Made by a program: the position numbers and the translations under genes. The notes beneath the pieces are model-generated. The model saw only the letters and a list, made by a program, of their open reading frames with translations, did no database searches and had not been told where the DNA came from. DNA of 22,841 nt from Tritrichomonas musculus (taxonomy: Eukaryota > Parabasalia > Tritrichomonadida > Tritrichomonadidae): contig JAPFFF010000433.1 of the NCBI GenBank assembly GCA_039105265.1, positions 1 through 22,841 on the forward strand. Reading direction: 5' to 3'. Positions 1 through 7,950 of the stretch are shown here, piece by piece; position 1 is the stretch's first letter, and each line of letters starts with the position of its first letter.

Positions 1-1
1 A

Positions 2-277
2 TGTCGGCAAGAAATCCATAAGAAAAGCGGAGGATGTGCTTTTTGGGTTGATATTGATACAAAGCCAGCAAAACCGACTCGAAGGAGAAATATTCCTCCA
101 TTCAATAATCATCTATACTTAGATCCAAAAAGAGAAATAAGTGGAGGACATTATCCTTTCAATACAAAATCGCCAAGAAGACTTCCTTGGGATAATGAAC
201 CTGAAAAACCTCCTACGCCTGTTTGGGTTAAGAAAAATAATATTCAAAGAAAAAGAAAAACCAAAAAATCAGCGTAA
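2..277 (+). CDS. 3' end of an unrecognised protein gene (partial)
   Basis: An open frame runs from the window edge to a TAA stop, giving 91 residues with no start inside the window. The protein is basic and rich in proline and tryptophan, with stretches such as RRNIPPFNNHLYLDP and RLPWDNEPEKPPTPVW, and it ends in a lysine/arginine tail (QRKRKTKKSA). Base composition is clearly richer in G and C than the AT spacer that begins right after the stop, which supports real coding. I do not recognise the family. Short W/P/K-rich basic tails of this kind occur in cytoskeletal or axonemal proteins, but that is only an impression. It ends facing the 3' end of the minus-strand Vps33-like gene, so the two are convergent. 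Confidence 0.6.
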   Translation, partial: CRQEIHKKSGGCAFWVDIDTKPAKPTRRRNIPPFNNHLYLDPKREISGGHYPFNTKSPRRLPWDNEPEKPPTPVWVKKNNIQRKRKTKKSA

Positions 278-694
278 TGATATACTATTAATATTTTTTG
301 TTATGTAAAAATTAAAAACTAATTTTACCATATGAACTTTTAATTATATGATTTTAACATATTCTTTTCTTTTTATAAAAGTTTTGTCAATCTTTATTAT
401 TTAATATTATGAATGACATTTAAGATTTTGTTTGTATATGTGATATCATATTCAAGGTGATGCCTCTATTCATTTGCATTATTATTTTTGTAACTATCTT
501 TTTTTTTTTTGCAAAATTATATTTCAAAAAAAAATATGATCTTTAAAAGCATTGATCTATTATGAAATATTTCATTATTACAAGAAAACTAATTTCCTTT
601 TCAGAAAATAAAAAAGAAATGAAATAAAAATTATGATTTAATTATTTTTAATATTAAAAAAATAAAAGAGGAATACTAATATCTTTTTTTTTTT
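278..694. other. AT-rich spacer between convergent genes
   Basis: This 417-bp spacer is made almost entirely of A/T runs and contains several poly-T and poly-A tracts. It separates two genes that end toward each other, so it should hold both 3' untranslated regions. I see no open frame, RNA gene or repeat in it. Confidence 0.6.
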
Positions 695-2458
695 TTAAAC
701 TGTAGACTTCCAGCCAGGAATCATATATGCAATATTCTTAAAGAAATCTTTTGAGCTAGTCATACTGGTAGTCAAAAGCTGGAAAGTAACATTTCTGTAA
801 TTATTATCAAGCATTTCGAGCCTTCTAAGAGCATTTAGTTCCGAATGAGTACAGCCACCAACAAAACAAACAAGAATATTTCCGCTTCTTCTTGGTGCCT
901 TACTTTCATTATTACTATCATAAGATTCTTGATTTAATTCTTTCACAGCTTTAGAAACAGCATCAAATTCGCCATTAAGTACTTTTTGAATATATCTGAT
1001 TGATAAAGGAACGTATCCGAGATATGGAGCTGCTTCTTCTTGCTTTGGTTCTTTCCTATCCCAGTCTGGAACGAATAATTGAAAATCTTTAACATACTTA
1101 TACCATTTGAATGAAGATGATTGTGTAAAAAGTCCTGTATCTTGAAGTCGAATGAGATATAAAACCATCTGAAAACCATAATTGAATATAATCTGATTAA
1201 CATATTTTGCATATTCTTTATTATCGAAACCACCTTTAAGTAAACTTTCAAGGCATAAAATACGAACAATTTCAAGAAAATCATCGCCGCTTTCAAGCAT
1301 TGTTGTAACTAACGGTTTAATTGTTGATGCTCCACTTAATGCGTTTGCTTCTTCGTTCATTATTTTCTTTAAATATTTTGAATGCTCCATTTTTTCAAGT
1401 GCTTTTTGCGTTAAATTGAAATGGTCAATAAGAGTTTTGTTTTCAACTGAAACTTTGGCGGTTTGTCTAAAGCGTGAAAGACCATCTTCAAGTGAATCAC
1501 CTTTTGATTTTTGGTTGAATGTAGAATTAACAGCTTTTGTCCTTCGATCAATTTCAGATGATGCCTCTTGAAGATTCATACTGCGCATTGCTCCAAAAAG
1601 ATCATCTTCTTTTGATGAAAGTAATTGAAGTTGCTGACCACCTTTTTCATTTGTAACTTTAACTAGACCACAATCGATTCCGAAAAATTCAGCAATAATA
1701 CCTTCATAGTTCATTTGTGTAATTGTTGGTGTGATAAGATCAACTGAACGATCAATAAGAATGAGCTGTGTTTGATTATCTGGCGCTGGCTGATTAAGTG
1801 TTTTTGCTATGGCTGTTGATAACGTACCAATAGCAGTAATACTGCTAAATCCTGTATGAGAACGAATAACATCAAGAGCTTGTCTAACTTCTGAAACAAC
1901 TGTCAAATCTCTTAATGACCAAGCACGAACGTATGAATAAGGTGATTCAATTGTTAAAACATCATCATCTAGAGGTGTGACATCAAGTTCGAGGTTAGAA
2001 ACTTCAAGTCTAGGGCATGGCTCTCCTATCGAAGGATGATCTCTAGATGGAAATGTGTCAAGGATTGATTGAGGAGCGAAATTCATATCAACCATCCAAG
2101 CGTTGACAATATTGTTAACTCTTGGTTGAAACCAAAGCTCAATATAAAACTTTGAGCCATCATCAACTATTTTTGGAAATTCTTTGCGTGCAAGATCATA
2201 GACGAATTTGACGTGGCGCATTACTTCGATTTCTGGAGGAATAATAAAAGCATAGGAAAATTCTGGACTAGTGATCTTAAATTCATCATCAAAAAAGTTA
2301 ATACGGTCAAAGCTTTTTTGAATAGTATTTCCATCAATAATTCGAGAAATAAAGTTGTTGAATCCTGGATAAAGAACAAGACGTCTGGGTTTGTGTCCCA
2401 AGCACGTCATCTTCTTGAACTTTCGAATATTAAGTTTCTCGAAAAAAGAGAAATCCAT
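695..2458 (-). CDS. Sec1/Munc18 (SM) family protein, probably Vps33
   Basis: 587 residues, the usual length of SM proteins, which bind SNAREs and promote membrane fusion. The best signature is LILIDRSVDLITPTITQMNY at residues 232-251, followed by EGIIAEFFGI. It matches the DR.VDL.TP..TQ.TYEGL..E.FGI block typical of Vps33, the SM subunit of the HOPS and CORVET tethers on endosomes and lysosomes. A C-terminal VGGCTHSELNALRRLE segment (about residue 540) matches the family's GG.T..E..ALR block. An N-terminal region with FIIPPEIEVMRHVKFV (71-86) fits the Rossmann-like first domain. The ATG at 2456-2458 is the only good start, with AT-only DNA upstream. No introns or breaks are seen. Assignment to Vps33 rather than Sec1, Sly1 or Vps45 rests on the TQxxYEG block and is likely but not proved. 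Confidence 0.85.
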   Translation of the reverse strand: MDFSFFEKLNIRKFKKMTCLGHKPRRLVLYPGFNNFISRIIDGNTIQKSFDRINFFDDEFKITSPEFSYAFIIPPEIEVMRHVKFVYDLARKEFPKIVDDGSKFYIELWFQPRVNNIVNAWMVDMNFAPQSILDTFPSRDHPSIGEPCPRLEVSNLELDVTPLDDDVLTIESPYSYVRAWSLRDLTVVSEVRQALDVIRSHTGFSSITAIGTLSTAIAKTLNQPAPDNQTQLILIDRSVDLITPTITQMNYEGIIAEFFGIDCGLVKVTNEKGGQQLQLLSSKEDDLFGAMRSMNLQEASSEIDRRTKAVNSTFNQKSKGDSLEDGLSRFRQTAKVSVENKTLIDHFNLTQKALEKMEHSKYLKKIMNEEANALSGASTIKPLVTTMLESGDDFLEIVRILCLESLLKGGFDNKEYAKYVNQIIFNYGFQMVLYLIRLQDTGLFTQSSSFKWYKYVKDFQLFVPDWDRKEPKQEEAAPYLGYVPLSIRYIQKVLNGEFDAVSKAVKELNQESYDSNNESKAPRRSGNILVCFVGGCTHSELNALRRLEMLDNNYRNVTFQLLTTSMTSSKDFFKNIAYMIPGWKSTV

Positions 2459-2668
2459 TTTATAAGATTAAATCTGATCTATCGTTCTACAATTGATAAT
2501 TTTCAAAAATTATTAGGTTTTTTAATTTTGTATTCTATATAATATAAATTTTTATTTATTTGATATTACTATTGTTATCTACTTTATTATTCAATATTAT
2601 ATTTAAAATTTTTTGAGATATATTTATTTCATTTATAAATAATATCTCTTTTTAAAAAATTACCCTTA

Positions 2669-3064
2669 GTATAGTTATGTTTGTTTTGAGGAAAATGTTA
2701 GTTTTGAAGGAAAATCTGACAAAAAGACGTTAAGGAAAAAATCTATTTTATTTGCTTTTTTTCCAGCAACAAATGAATAATTTGATTTTTTAAGTAATAG
2801 CAAATTATCAACAAACAAAAATGAATTAAAATAACCGATGAAATGAACGTTTATAAATTCATACAAAAAGATATCAGATTTGATGATCAAAAATAAAAGT
2901 CAATTAAAACAATTAATTTTATGATTTGCGTGTTTAAAACAGATTAATTTAACAATATTCGGTATTTTTAGCCTATTCTAAATCGCTGGCGATGAGATAG
3001 TTTGAATAAATAGTTTTTTTTTATAATCATTTTTATTTTGATAATATTTACTTAAATATCAATT
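2669..3064 (+). repeat. Left inverted arm of the fold-back element
   Basis: It pairs base by base with 3900-4295 on the opposite strand; paired positions sum to 6964. The match begins at GTATAG and stops at CAATT on the inner side, where the two sequences diverge abruptly. Confidence 0.85.
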
Positions 3065-3899
3065 ATTTTTTTAGAAAAAGCAATGTAAATATAAGATTAT
3101 CATTCATTATATATATTTCTATTATCAGCATTTCATAATTCTCAATATATATGAAAATTGCTGGGGTTTTTAAAAAAGTCATCAAAAATGAATTGTTCAA
3201 TTTTATAACAGAAAAAATAAAAACTGCATAGCAAAAAATATAATACGCATGGTTTTGAAATAAGATACTAGCATAATATCACTTTTTTAAATCCCTGTAA
3301 TAATAAAAATGAAAAAACGTGTTTTTAAATGATTGCTTCTTGGAAGCAAAAATTTCTGGAATATTGATATTTAAGGTGAAAATTATATGCTCAATAGTAT
3401 AATATTATTAAATATAAAATTATATAGATGAAACTTACTTTGTCTTGAGAAAAATTCACTTTTTTCTAAAATTCAATAAACTTATATAAAAGATGCAAAA
3501 GTATAGGTTTTCAATGCGTTTTGGCATTTATTTTCTTTCTCATATTTATTTAAAAGATTATTAATCTATTTTGATACTTATTTTAAAAAATCAATTAATC
3601 ATTTAAGAATTTTTCTTTTAAATCAATTTTATTTCGACATTTTCAAGAAATGAGCTGTTAAAACACATCACTTCTTTCATAATCAAAATTTTCTTCATAA
3701 CACAAAACAATACCTCATATTCATTATAAATCTTATTTTTTTATCTTGTTATTGATGGCAGGATAGACGAAACATACGAATTAAAACAATTTCCAAATTT
3801 AAGTTTTCTGGAAGCAAAATATAGTCAATTGGAAAGTGGTGATATGTTTAAATATGTAATTACTATATGATTAAATTTTAGTTAATTGGATAAAGAAAC

Positions 3900-4295
3900 A
3901 ATTGATATTTATGTAAATATTATCAAAATAAAAATGATTATAAAAAAAAACTATTTATTCAAACTATCTCATCGCCAGCGATTTAGAATAGGCTAAAAAT
4001 ACCGAATATTGTTAAATTAATCTGTTTTAAACACGCAAATCATAAAATTAATTGTTTTAATTGACTTTTATTTTTGATCATCAAATCTGATATCTTTTTG
4101 TATGAATTTATAAACGTTCATTTCATCGGTTATTTTAATTCATTTTTGTTTGTTGATAATTTGCTATTACTTAAAAAATCAAATTATTCATTTGTTGCTG
4201 GAAAAAAAGCAAATAAAATAGATTTTTTCCTTAACGTCTTTTTGTCAGATTTTCCTTCAAAACTAACATTTTCCTCAAAACAAACATAACTATAC
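3900..4295 (-). repeat. Right inverted arm of the fold-back element
   Basis: Reverse complement of 2669-3064, including the 9-base T/A run at the same relative position. The outer end is CTATAC at 4290-4295. Confidence 0.85.
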
Positions 4296-4302
4296 GTAAT
4301 TA

Positions 4303-4318
4303 GAATTTTATAAAATTC
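4303..4318. repeat. Perfect 16-bp AT-rich palindrome
   Basis: GAATTTTATAAAATTC reads the same on both strands. It sits 8 bp outside the right arm of the fold-back element. It could be chance in such AT-rich DNA. Confidence 0.4.
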
Positions 4319-4393
4319 AATGAAAAGACGTATTTATATGTAAAAATTGCGGAAATGAAACATAATTACATTATTTATATAAAAATAAAAAAA

Positions 4394-4468
4394 GCTAAGA
4401 GGTTTAGTTTCGAACTCAATATTTTAGCCGCAATGTCAATTAACCTCTAAGCTAGAGCTCTCAAATTT
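4394..4468 (-). ncRNA. tRNA-like sequence with Pol III A box, B box and terminator (tRNA-derived repeat or pseudo-tRNA)
   Basis: On the minus strand an A-box match, TAGCTTAGAGGTTAAT, is followed about 40 nt later by a B-box match, GAGTTCGAAACT, and then by CTCTTAGCTTTTTTTA, a T run that would stop RNA polymerase III. The A-to-B distance is about six bases shorter than in a true tRNA. The D stem and acceptor stem do not pair well, and the T stem has one mismatch. A working tRNA is therefore unlikely; a tRNA-derived SINE or a decayed tRNA is the better reading. The flanks contain weak inverted similarity (TAATTAGAAT near 4298 against ATTCTAATTA near 4553), which might mark a small element around it. 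Confidence 0.45.
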
Positions 4469-5020
4469 GAAAGGATAAAATATTTATATTTAAAGATCAA
4501 TATTTTTATTTTTCAAAGGCGTCTTTTTATGAACTTTTTCTAAAAAAGTCGTATTCTAATTATTCTCACGTAGACGTAATCGTAAAACGTAATTGTTTTT
4601 TTTTCTTGGTCTATATTATTGAAAAAGTTTAAACAGAACGTAATGTTAACATTTGAAGGGCAAATTGCGGTTTATGGAAATAAGTTTTTCTTGAGTTTTC
4701 TCGAAAAAATGAAAAAAATAAATATTATATTATAAAAATTTTATGTTGTTAAATGAAAATGAATATTTATTTTTTGAAAATGAGTTTATATTTTTTAAGG
4801 GACCACTATCAAATTCTATGTTAAAAATTCTATGAGTTATCACAAAATTAATTGACTTAAAAAAAATTATTTCTTGAGTATTTTTGATATATTTTGGTAT
4901 ATATAAATTATATAAATTACATATTAATCAATGGATCTAGTAGTTTAATGAGAGAAAAATTTGATAGCATAAATAATAAAAATACAAATTATCAGCATAA
5001 TTTTATTATATAAAACAAGT
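4469..5020. other. AT-rich spacer downstream of the PAP2-like gene
   Basis: No open frame of note. CG-containing words (ACGTAAT, TCGTAAAACG) cluster at 4567-4593, which stands out against the surrounding A/T runs. I cannot assign it a function. Confidence 0.4.
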
Positions 5021-5761
5021 TTATTGATTTATTAATAGCATATCATGATTCAAATGATATCTTTTGGTTAATTTTCCTCCAAAATCGCAGCTTTTTATAA
5101 ATGATTTATAAGTAATATATCCAACAATTAAACCTATAACATATCCCATTAAAACATCGTCTATTCTGCTGTACCTTCTTGTGATTTCATCTGATCCAAC
5201 AATCAGTGGGACACATATGGGCATAAATTTAAAGAAAACTGAAAACATCGATGAAGAAGTCCAAATATCTTCAAAAAAAAGTGATGTAAAAATCCCTCCA
5301 GTCATTGTATATGCAGAAGAGCAAGATGGGAGAGACATAAATTGATCAATATAATCGCTTTTACTTAAAACAGATTTACAGTTTTCGATCTTTCCGCATT
5401 TTGCAATTGTATCAGGGCGAGGTCGCGCAATTAAACGTTGTAGTATAACCGATATAAGGCATGTTAAAGAAATTGCAGATAAATAAGATGTAATTAATTT
5501 GAGAATTGTAAGATCAAATCTATTTGAAATCCAAATCGTAGCAATTATTAATAAAAACACAAATACTAAAATAATTGCCCAATTATCTGAACTGTTTCCA
5601 TTTCTTAATGGATTATTAATATCATCTGTAATGTAAGGATAAAAATTATATGGCATATTCATATTATGAATAAAATAAGCAAGAACATCGTAAATTATGA
5701 TAATTGTAATATCAATAATGCAATACATATTTAAAAACTTGAAAAACTTGTTCAAATCCAT
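5021..5761 (-). CDS. PAP2-superfamily membrane protein with degenerate active site
   Basis: 246 residues with about six hydrophobic segments (near 13-33, 61-79, 88-107, 150-163, 174-190 and 203-219), the layout of lipid phosphatases of the PAP2 type. The three family signatures can be found by position, but each has lost its key residues. Motif 1 reads QRLIARPRPD (108-117), with Q where the KX6RP lysine belongs. Motif 2 reads SLPSCSSA (143-150), so PSGH has become PSCS and the catalytic His is gone. Motif 3 reads RRYSRIDDVLMG (195-206), with Ser at the expected nucleophile His and the usual Ser-Arg pair missing. The frame is otherwise intact and evenly coded, so it looks like a maintained non-enzymatic relative, not a pseudogene. 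The ATG at 5759-5761 lies only 42 bp from the nearest transposon end. Confidence 0.7.
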   Translation of the reverse strand: MDLNKFFKFLNMYCIIDITIIIIYDVLAYFIHNMNMPYNFYPYITDDINNPLRNGNSSDNWAIILVFVFLLIIATIWISNRFDLTILKLITSYLSAISLTCLISVILQRLIARPRPDTIAKCGKIENCKSVLSKSDYIDQFMSLPSCSSAYTMTGGIFTSLFFEDIWTSSSMFSVFFKFMPICVPLIVGSDEITRRYSRIDDVLMGYVIGLIVGYITYKSFIKSCDFGGKLTKRYHLNHDMLLINQ

Positions 5762-5821
5762 GTCGTTTTATAAAATTTTGGGAAAGTTAAATATAAAAAA
5801 TTAACCATAAACTAAGTTTTT

Positions 5822-5845
5822 TAATTTGTCCCTTCTTATCGTCCT
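5822..5845 (+). repeat. 24-bp direct repeat, copy 1
   Basis: TAATTTGTCCCTTCTTATCG followed by TCCT. It recurs at 6072-6095 with a single T-to-A difference, 250 bp away, on either side of the tRNA-like stretch. Confidence 0.75.
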
Positions 5846-5914
5846 CTCAAATTTGAATAAAGCTAAATATTTTTTTTTAAGTTATTAAGGCATTAATACC
5901 TTCATTCATTTCAG

Positions 5915-5985
5915 GTCGAGGCTCCCGCTATTACCTTAACCAATTGGGCTTAGCCCTCAAAGGCTCCCAAAGCTATTTAAAAGGT
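5915..5985 (-). ncRNA. Truncated tRNA-like sequence (tRNA-Arg-like D arm, anticodon arm missing)
   Basis: The minus strand reads GGGCTAAGCCCAATTGGTTA and continues with AGG, very close to the D arm of tRNA-Arg genes (GGCCCAATTGGTTAAGGC). About 33 nt after the A box it has GCGGGAGCCTCGACC, which resembles the T-arm sequence GCGGGTTCGAGTCC. The gap is too short for an anticodon arm and no T-run terminator follows. It is read as a tRNA relic or the tRNA-derived head of a short element. It lies inside the outer inverted-repeat element. Confidence 0.35.
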
Positions 5986-6071
5986 ATTTTTCCTGAATAA
6001 AAAACTTTTTTATATTCTTTTTTTTTATTTTCATCTTCTCAAAATTGAAAGATATGGTATTTTAAAAAAAA

Positions 6072-6095
6072 TAATTTGTCCCTACTTATCGTCCT
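6072..6095 (+). repeat. 24-bp direct repeat, copy 2
   Basis: TAATTTGTCCCTACTTATCG followed by TCCT; partner of 5822-5845. Confidence 0.75.
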
Positions 6096-6154
6096 ACTTT
6101 CTGAAGACTCATAGAAAATTTGAATTAAAAACTCTCAATTTTTTTGTGAATAAG

Positions 6155-6162
6155 GTAATAAT
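6155..6162 (+). repeat. Target-site duplication, left copy
   Basis: GTAATAAT directly before the left terminal repeat of the inner transposon; identical to 7646-7653. Confidence 0.85.
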
Positions 6163-6515
6163 AGAAGGGCGCAAGCAGAAAAAATTATCGTTTTTCTCTC
6201 AAATATATTTTTATGTTTTTCAATTAAATATTTATTCTTATTTTATAATTAATATAAATAGATAAAGTAATATTTAATTGCAAATTAATTATACTAATAT
6301 TAATGTGTCATCTTTTCTTTAAATTAGAGAAAACATAAAATAAAAATAAAGATTTATTTTACTAAAATCTGTAGGTTAAATTGTGATAAAAGTGGCTCAG
6401 ATTTTAATAAAATCGTAAACTATAATTATATTAGTTAAAATATACTACTTATCATTATAAAATTTCAAGATATAAAATTCGAAAATTGAACTTTTTCAAA
6501 GATCCATCTTTTTTT

Positions 6516-6587
6516 TTTCTGAGTATCATTCTCAAATAATTCTGAGCGTTCAATTTATTTCTGAATATCATTCTCAAATATTTCTGA
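6516..6587 (+). repeat. Two 30-bp direct repeats upstream of the Myb-like gene
   Basis: TTTCTGAGTATCATTCTCAA at 6516 and TTTCTGAATATCATTCTCAA at 6558 start two 30-bp units that differ at two positions and are offset by 42 bp. They lie just ahead of the Myb-like frame and could be regulatory binding sites or a small slippage duplication. Confidence 0.6.
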
Positions 6588-6615
6588 AAAAAAAATAAAA
6601 GTTATTAATACAAAT

Positions 6616-7353
6616 TTGAATAAAGTGGTCAGAACTATTTGTGATAATGATAATCGTTGGAAAGTTATCAGGCACAATTTTAGTAGATACGAATATGTCA
6701 ACAGAGATGCAGAAAATATATTTATACCACCCAAAACAAAACGATTGAATTATGGCGGTTGCGTTTTAAAAAATGGAAATGTTGATTTTAAATTCAATCA
6801 TTCGCCATATGAATTGGCTGATTTATTATTATCATTTGTTAGAATTAAAAACAATTTTGATGTTAATTTAATGATTGAATTTATTCATGCCTTAGAAGTA
6901 TTAGTTAACGATGCTCCATATAAAAAAGTGCCAATCCCAAATCCTAATAGTGGTGAACAAATAATGAGTCGTCTTATAAATATAAATAATATTTACAATG
7001 CAAGGAAAGAATGGAATCAAGATGAAATTAATCAGCTTGATCAACTTCTTTGTACTTATTATCACTTGGATCTTAATCAATTAAGTCAATATTTTAAATG
7101 CCCGGTTGATAAACTTGAAGCGTTAATAATTGAAAGAAAAAATGTTTTATCACAAAGACCTTGGTCAACTAATGAAGATAGAATTATGTTTCAACTGATG
7201 AATACTCAGATTTCTGATAAGAGTTTAGCAAATTATTTTTTATGTAGAAATGTATTTTCAATTAGAAAAAGAAGAAGAGAATTAAAAAAAGTCCAAATGC
7301 TGAAAAAACAAAATAAAGAATCAGATAAGTCAATAATTATAATCAATTTTTAA
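6616..7353 (+). CDS. Myb/SANT-like DNA-binding protein carried by a transposon; start codon uncertain
   Basis: 245 codons counted from a TTG. The C-terminal half holds two Myb/SANT-like helix-turn-helix units. One begins at EWNQDEINQLDQLL (about residues 133-146). The other begins at PWSTNEDRIMFQLM (about 193-206) and ends in FSIRKRRREL, the usual basic third helix. A Lys/Asn-rich tail follows. No in-frame ATG exists between the upstream TGA (6562-6564) and Met-86 (6871), so the true start is unclear. Options are a non-ATG start, an unseen upstream exon, a start lost by mutation, or a shorter product from Met-86. The second Myb unit is complete either way. The gene lies wholly inside the inner transposon, so it is element cargo or an element-encoded DNA-binding protein rather than a resident host gene. 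It could recognise element ends or act as a transcription factor. Confidence 0.65.
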   Translation: MNKVVRTICDNDNRWKVIRHNFSRYEYVNRDAENIFIPPKTKRLNYGGCVLKNGNVDFKFNHSPYELADLLLSFVRIKNNFDVNLMIEFIHALEVLVNDAPYKKVPIPNPNSGEQIMSRLININNIYNARKEWNQDEINQLDQLLCTYYHLDLNQLSQYFKCPVDKLEALIIERKNVLSQRPWSTNEDRIMFQLMNTQISDKSLANYFLCRNVFSIRKRRRELKKVQMLKKQNKESDKSIIIINF

Positions 7354-7645
7354 TTATTTAAATTAAAAAATAAAACATTAAAAAATATATTATTTAATTA
7401 CATTTTTTATTTAAATTTATTTTATATTGTTTTTAATATATTTTCCAAAAAAGATTTTTTTTATTTTGAATGAAATACCTAAACTTTTTGAATAAAAAAC
7501 GTTTTTTGCAAGTGTATATTAATATCTTCAAAAACTATAATAAAAAATTTTATATTAAATAAAAATTAATATATTTGATATATTTAATTGATATTTTTAT
7601 ATCATATATTTTTTCAACATAATTAATTTCTGCTTGCGCCCTTCT

Positions 7646-7653
7646 GTAATAAT
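7646..7653 (+). repeat. Target-site duplication, right copy
   Basis: GTAATAAT directly after the right terminal repeat of the inner transposon; identical to 6155-6162. Confidence 0.85.
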
Positions 7654-7950
7654 TAAAAAACTTAGTTTATGGTGATTTCTTTCAGAAATAATTATGAGAT
7701 TTTAAGAAATTTTTTATAAATTGTGAGATAGTATTGAAGAAAATTATATTGAAATATCTTTGAATTATTATATAAAATTGCATATATATGCATTTTATAA
7801 GTGTTTTCTCAATTATTTATAACCTTTTATTCAATATTTAAAAAATAAAATAATCTGAATACTATAAAAATGAATTCTAGATTTTTGATTTTTTTAAGTG
7901 TTTTTATGTTCGGCCAGATAAACAGACAATTTATATAATTTACAAAGTCA

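Larger units (their letters stand above)
2669..4295. mobile_element. Fold-back type DNA element with 396-bp inverted arms
   Basis: The left arm (2669-3064) and right arm (3900-4295) are reverse complements with only about one mismatch noticed by eye, near 3053. The termini read GTATAGTTATGTTTG. The 835-bp centre is AT-rich and holds no long open frame. Each arm contains a mirrored 71-codon frame, which is a by-product of the repeat and not a gene. The near-identity of the arms implies recent insertion or recent arm correction. I could not find a target-site duplication: the left flank ends TTACCCTTA and the right flank begins GTAATTAGA. With no transposase it would be non-autonomous. It lies in the spacer between the Vps33-like and PAP2-like genes and interrupts neither. 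Confidence 0.75.
6163..7645. mobile_element. Inner TIR transposon carrying a Myb-like gene, with 8-bp target duplication
   Basis: The ends are AGAAGGGCGCAAGCAGAAA (6163-6181) and its exact reverse complement at 7627-7645. Each end is flanked by the same 8 bp, GTAATAAT (6155-6162 and 7646-7653). A GC-rich terminal repeat plus a perfect 8-bp duplication is strong evidence of transposition. Eight-bp duplications are known for hAT, P and some Mutator-like elements, but the ends do not start with the hAT-typical CAG/TAG. The element is 1483 bp and has no transposase. Its only substantial frame is the Myb-like gene at 6616-7353. It inserted near the right end of the 5804-7673 element, splitting it. 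Confidence 0.85.
5804..7673. mobile_element. Outer terminal-inverted-repeat element (about 379 bp before interruption)
   Basis: A 23-bp inverted repeat beginning ACCATAAACTAAG lies at 5804-5826 and, inverted, at 7651-7673 with no mismatch. Taking out the inner element (6163-7645) and one 8-bp copy of its target duplication leaves about 379 bp, a MITE-sized unit. Its body contains a tRNA-like stretch and two copies of a 24-bp word. I see no target duplication at its outer ends (left flank AAAAATTA, right flank GATTTCTT), so it may be old or a solo remnant. It sits immediately upstream of the PAP2-like gene. Confidence 0.65.

Noticed and set aside
943-2542. Frames at 943-1296 (minus) and 2213-2542 (plus)
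   Set aside because: Both overlap the strong Vps33-like gene in other frames and have no domain character.
2675-4289. Two identical 71-codon frames, mirrored (2675-2890 minus, 4074-4289 plus)
   Set aside because: They are identical only because they lie in the inverted arms of the fold-back element; composition is AT-spacer-like and no domain is visible.
4394-4468. A functional tRNA gene
   Set aside because: The distance between A and B boxes is too short and the acceptor and D stems do not pair, so only a tRNA-derived relic is supported.
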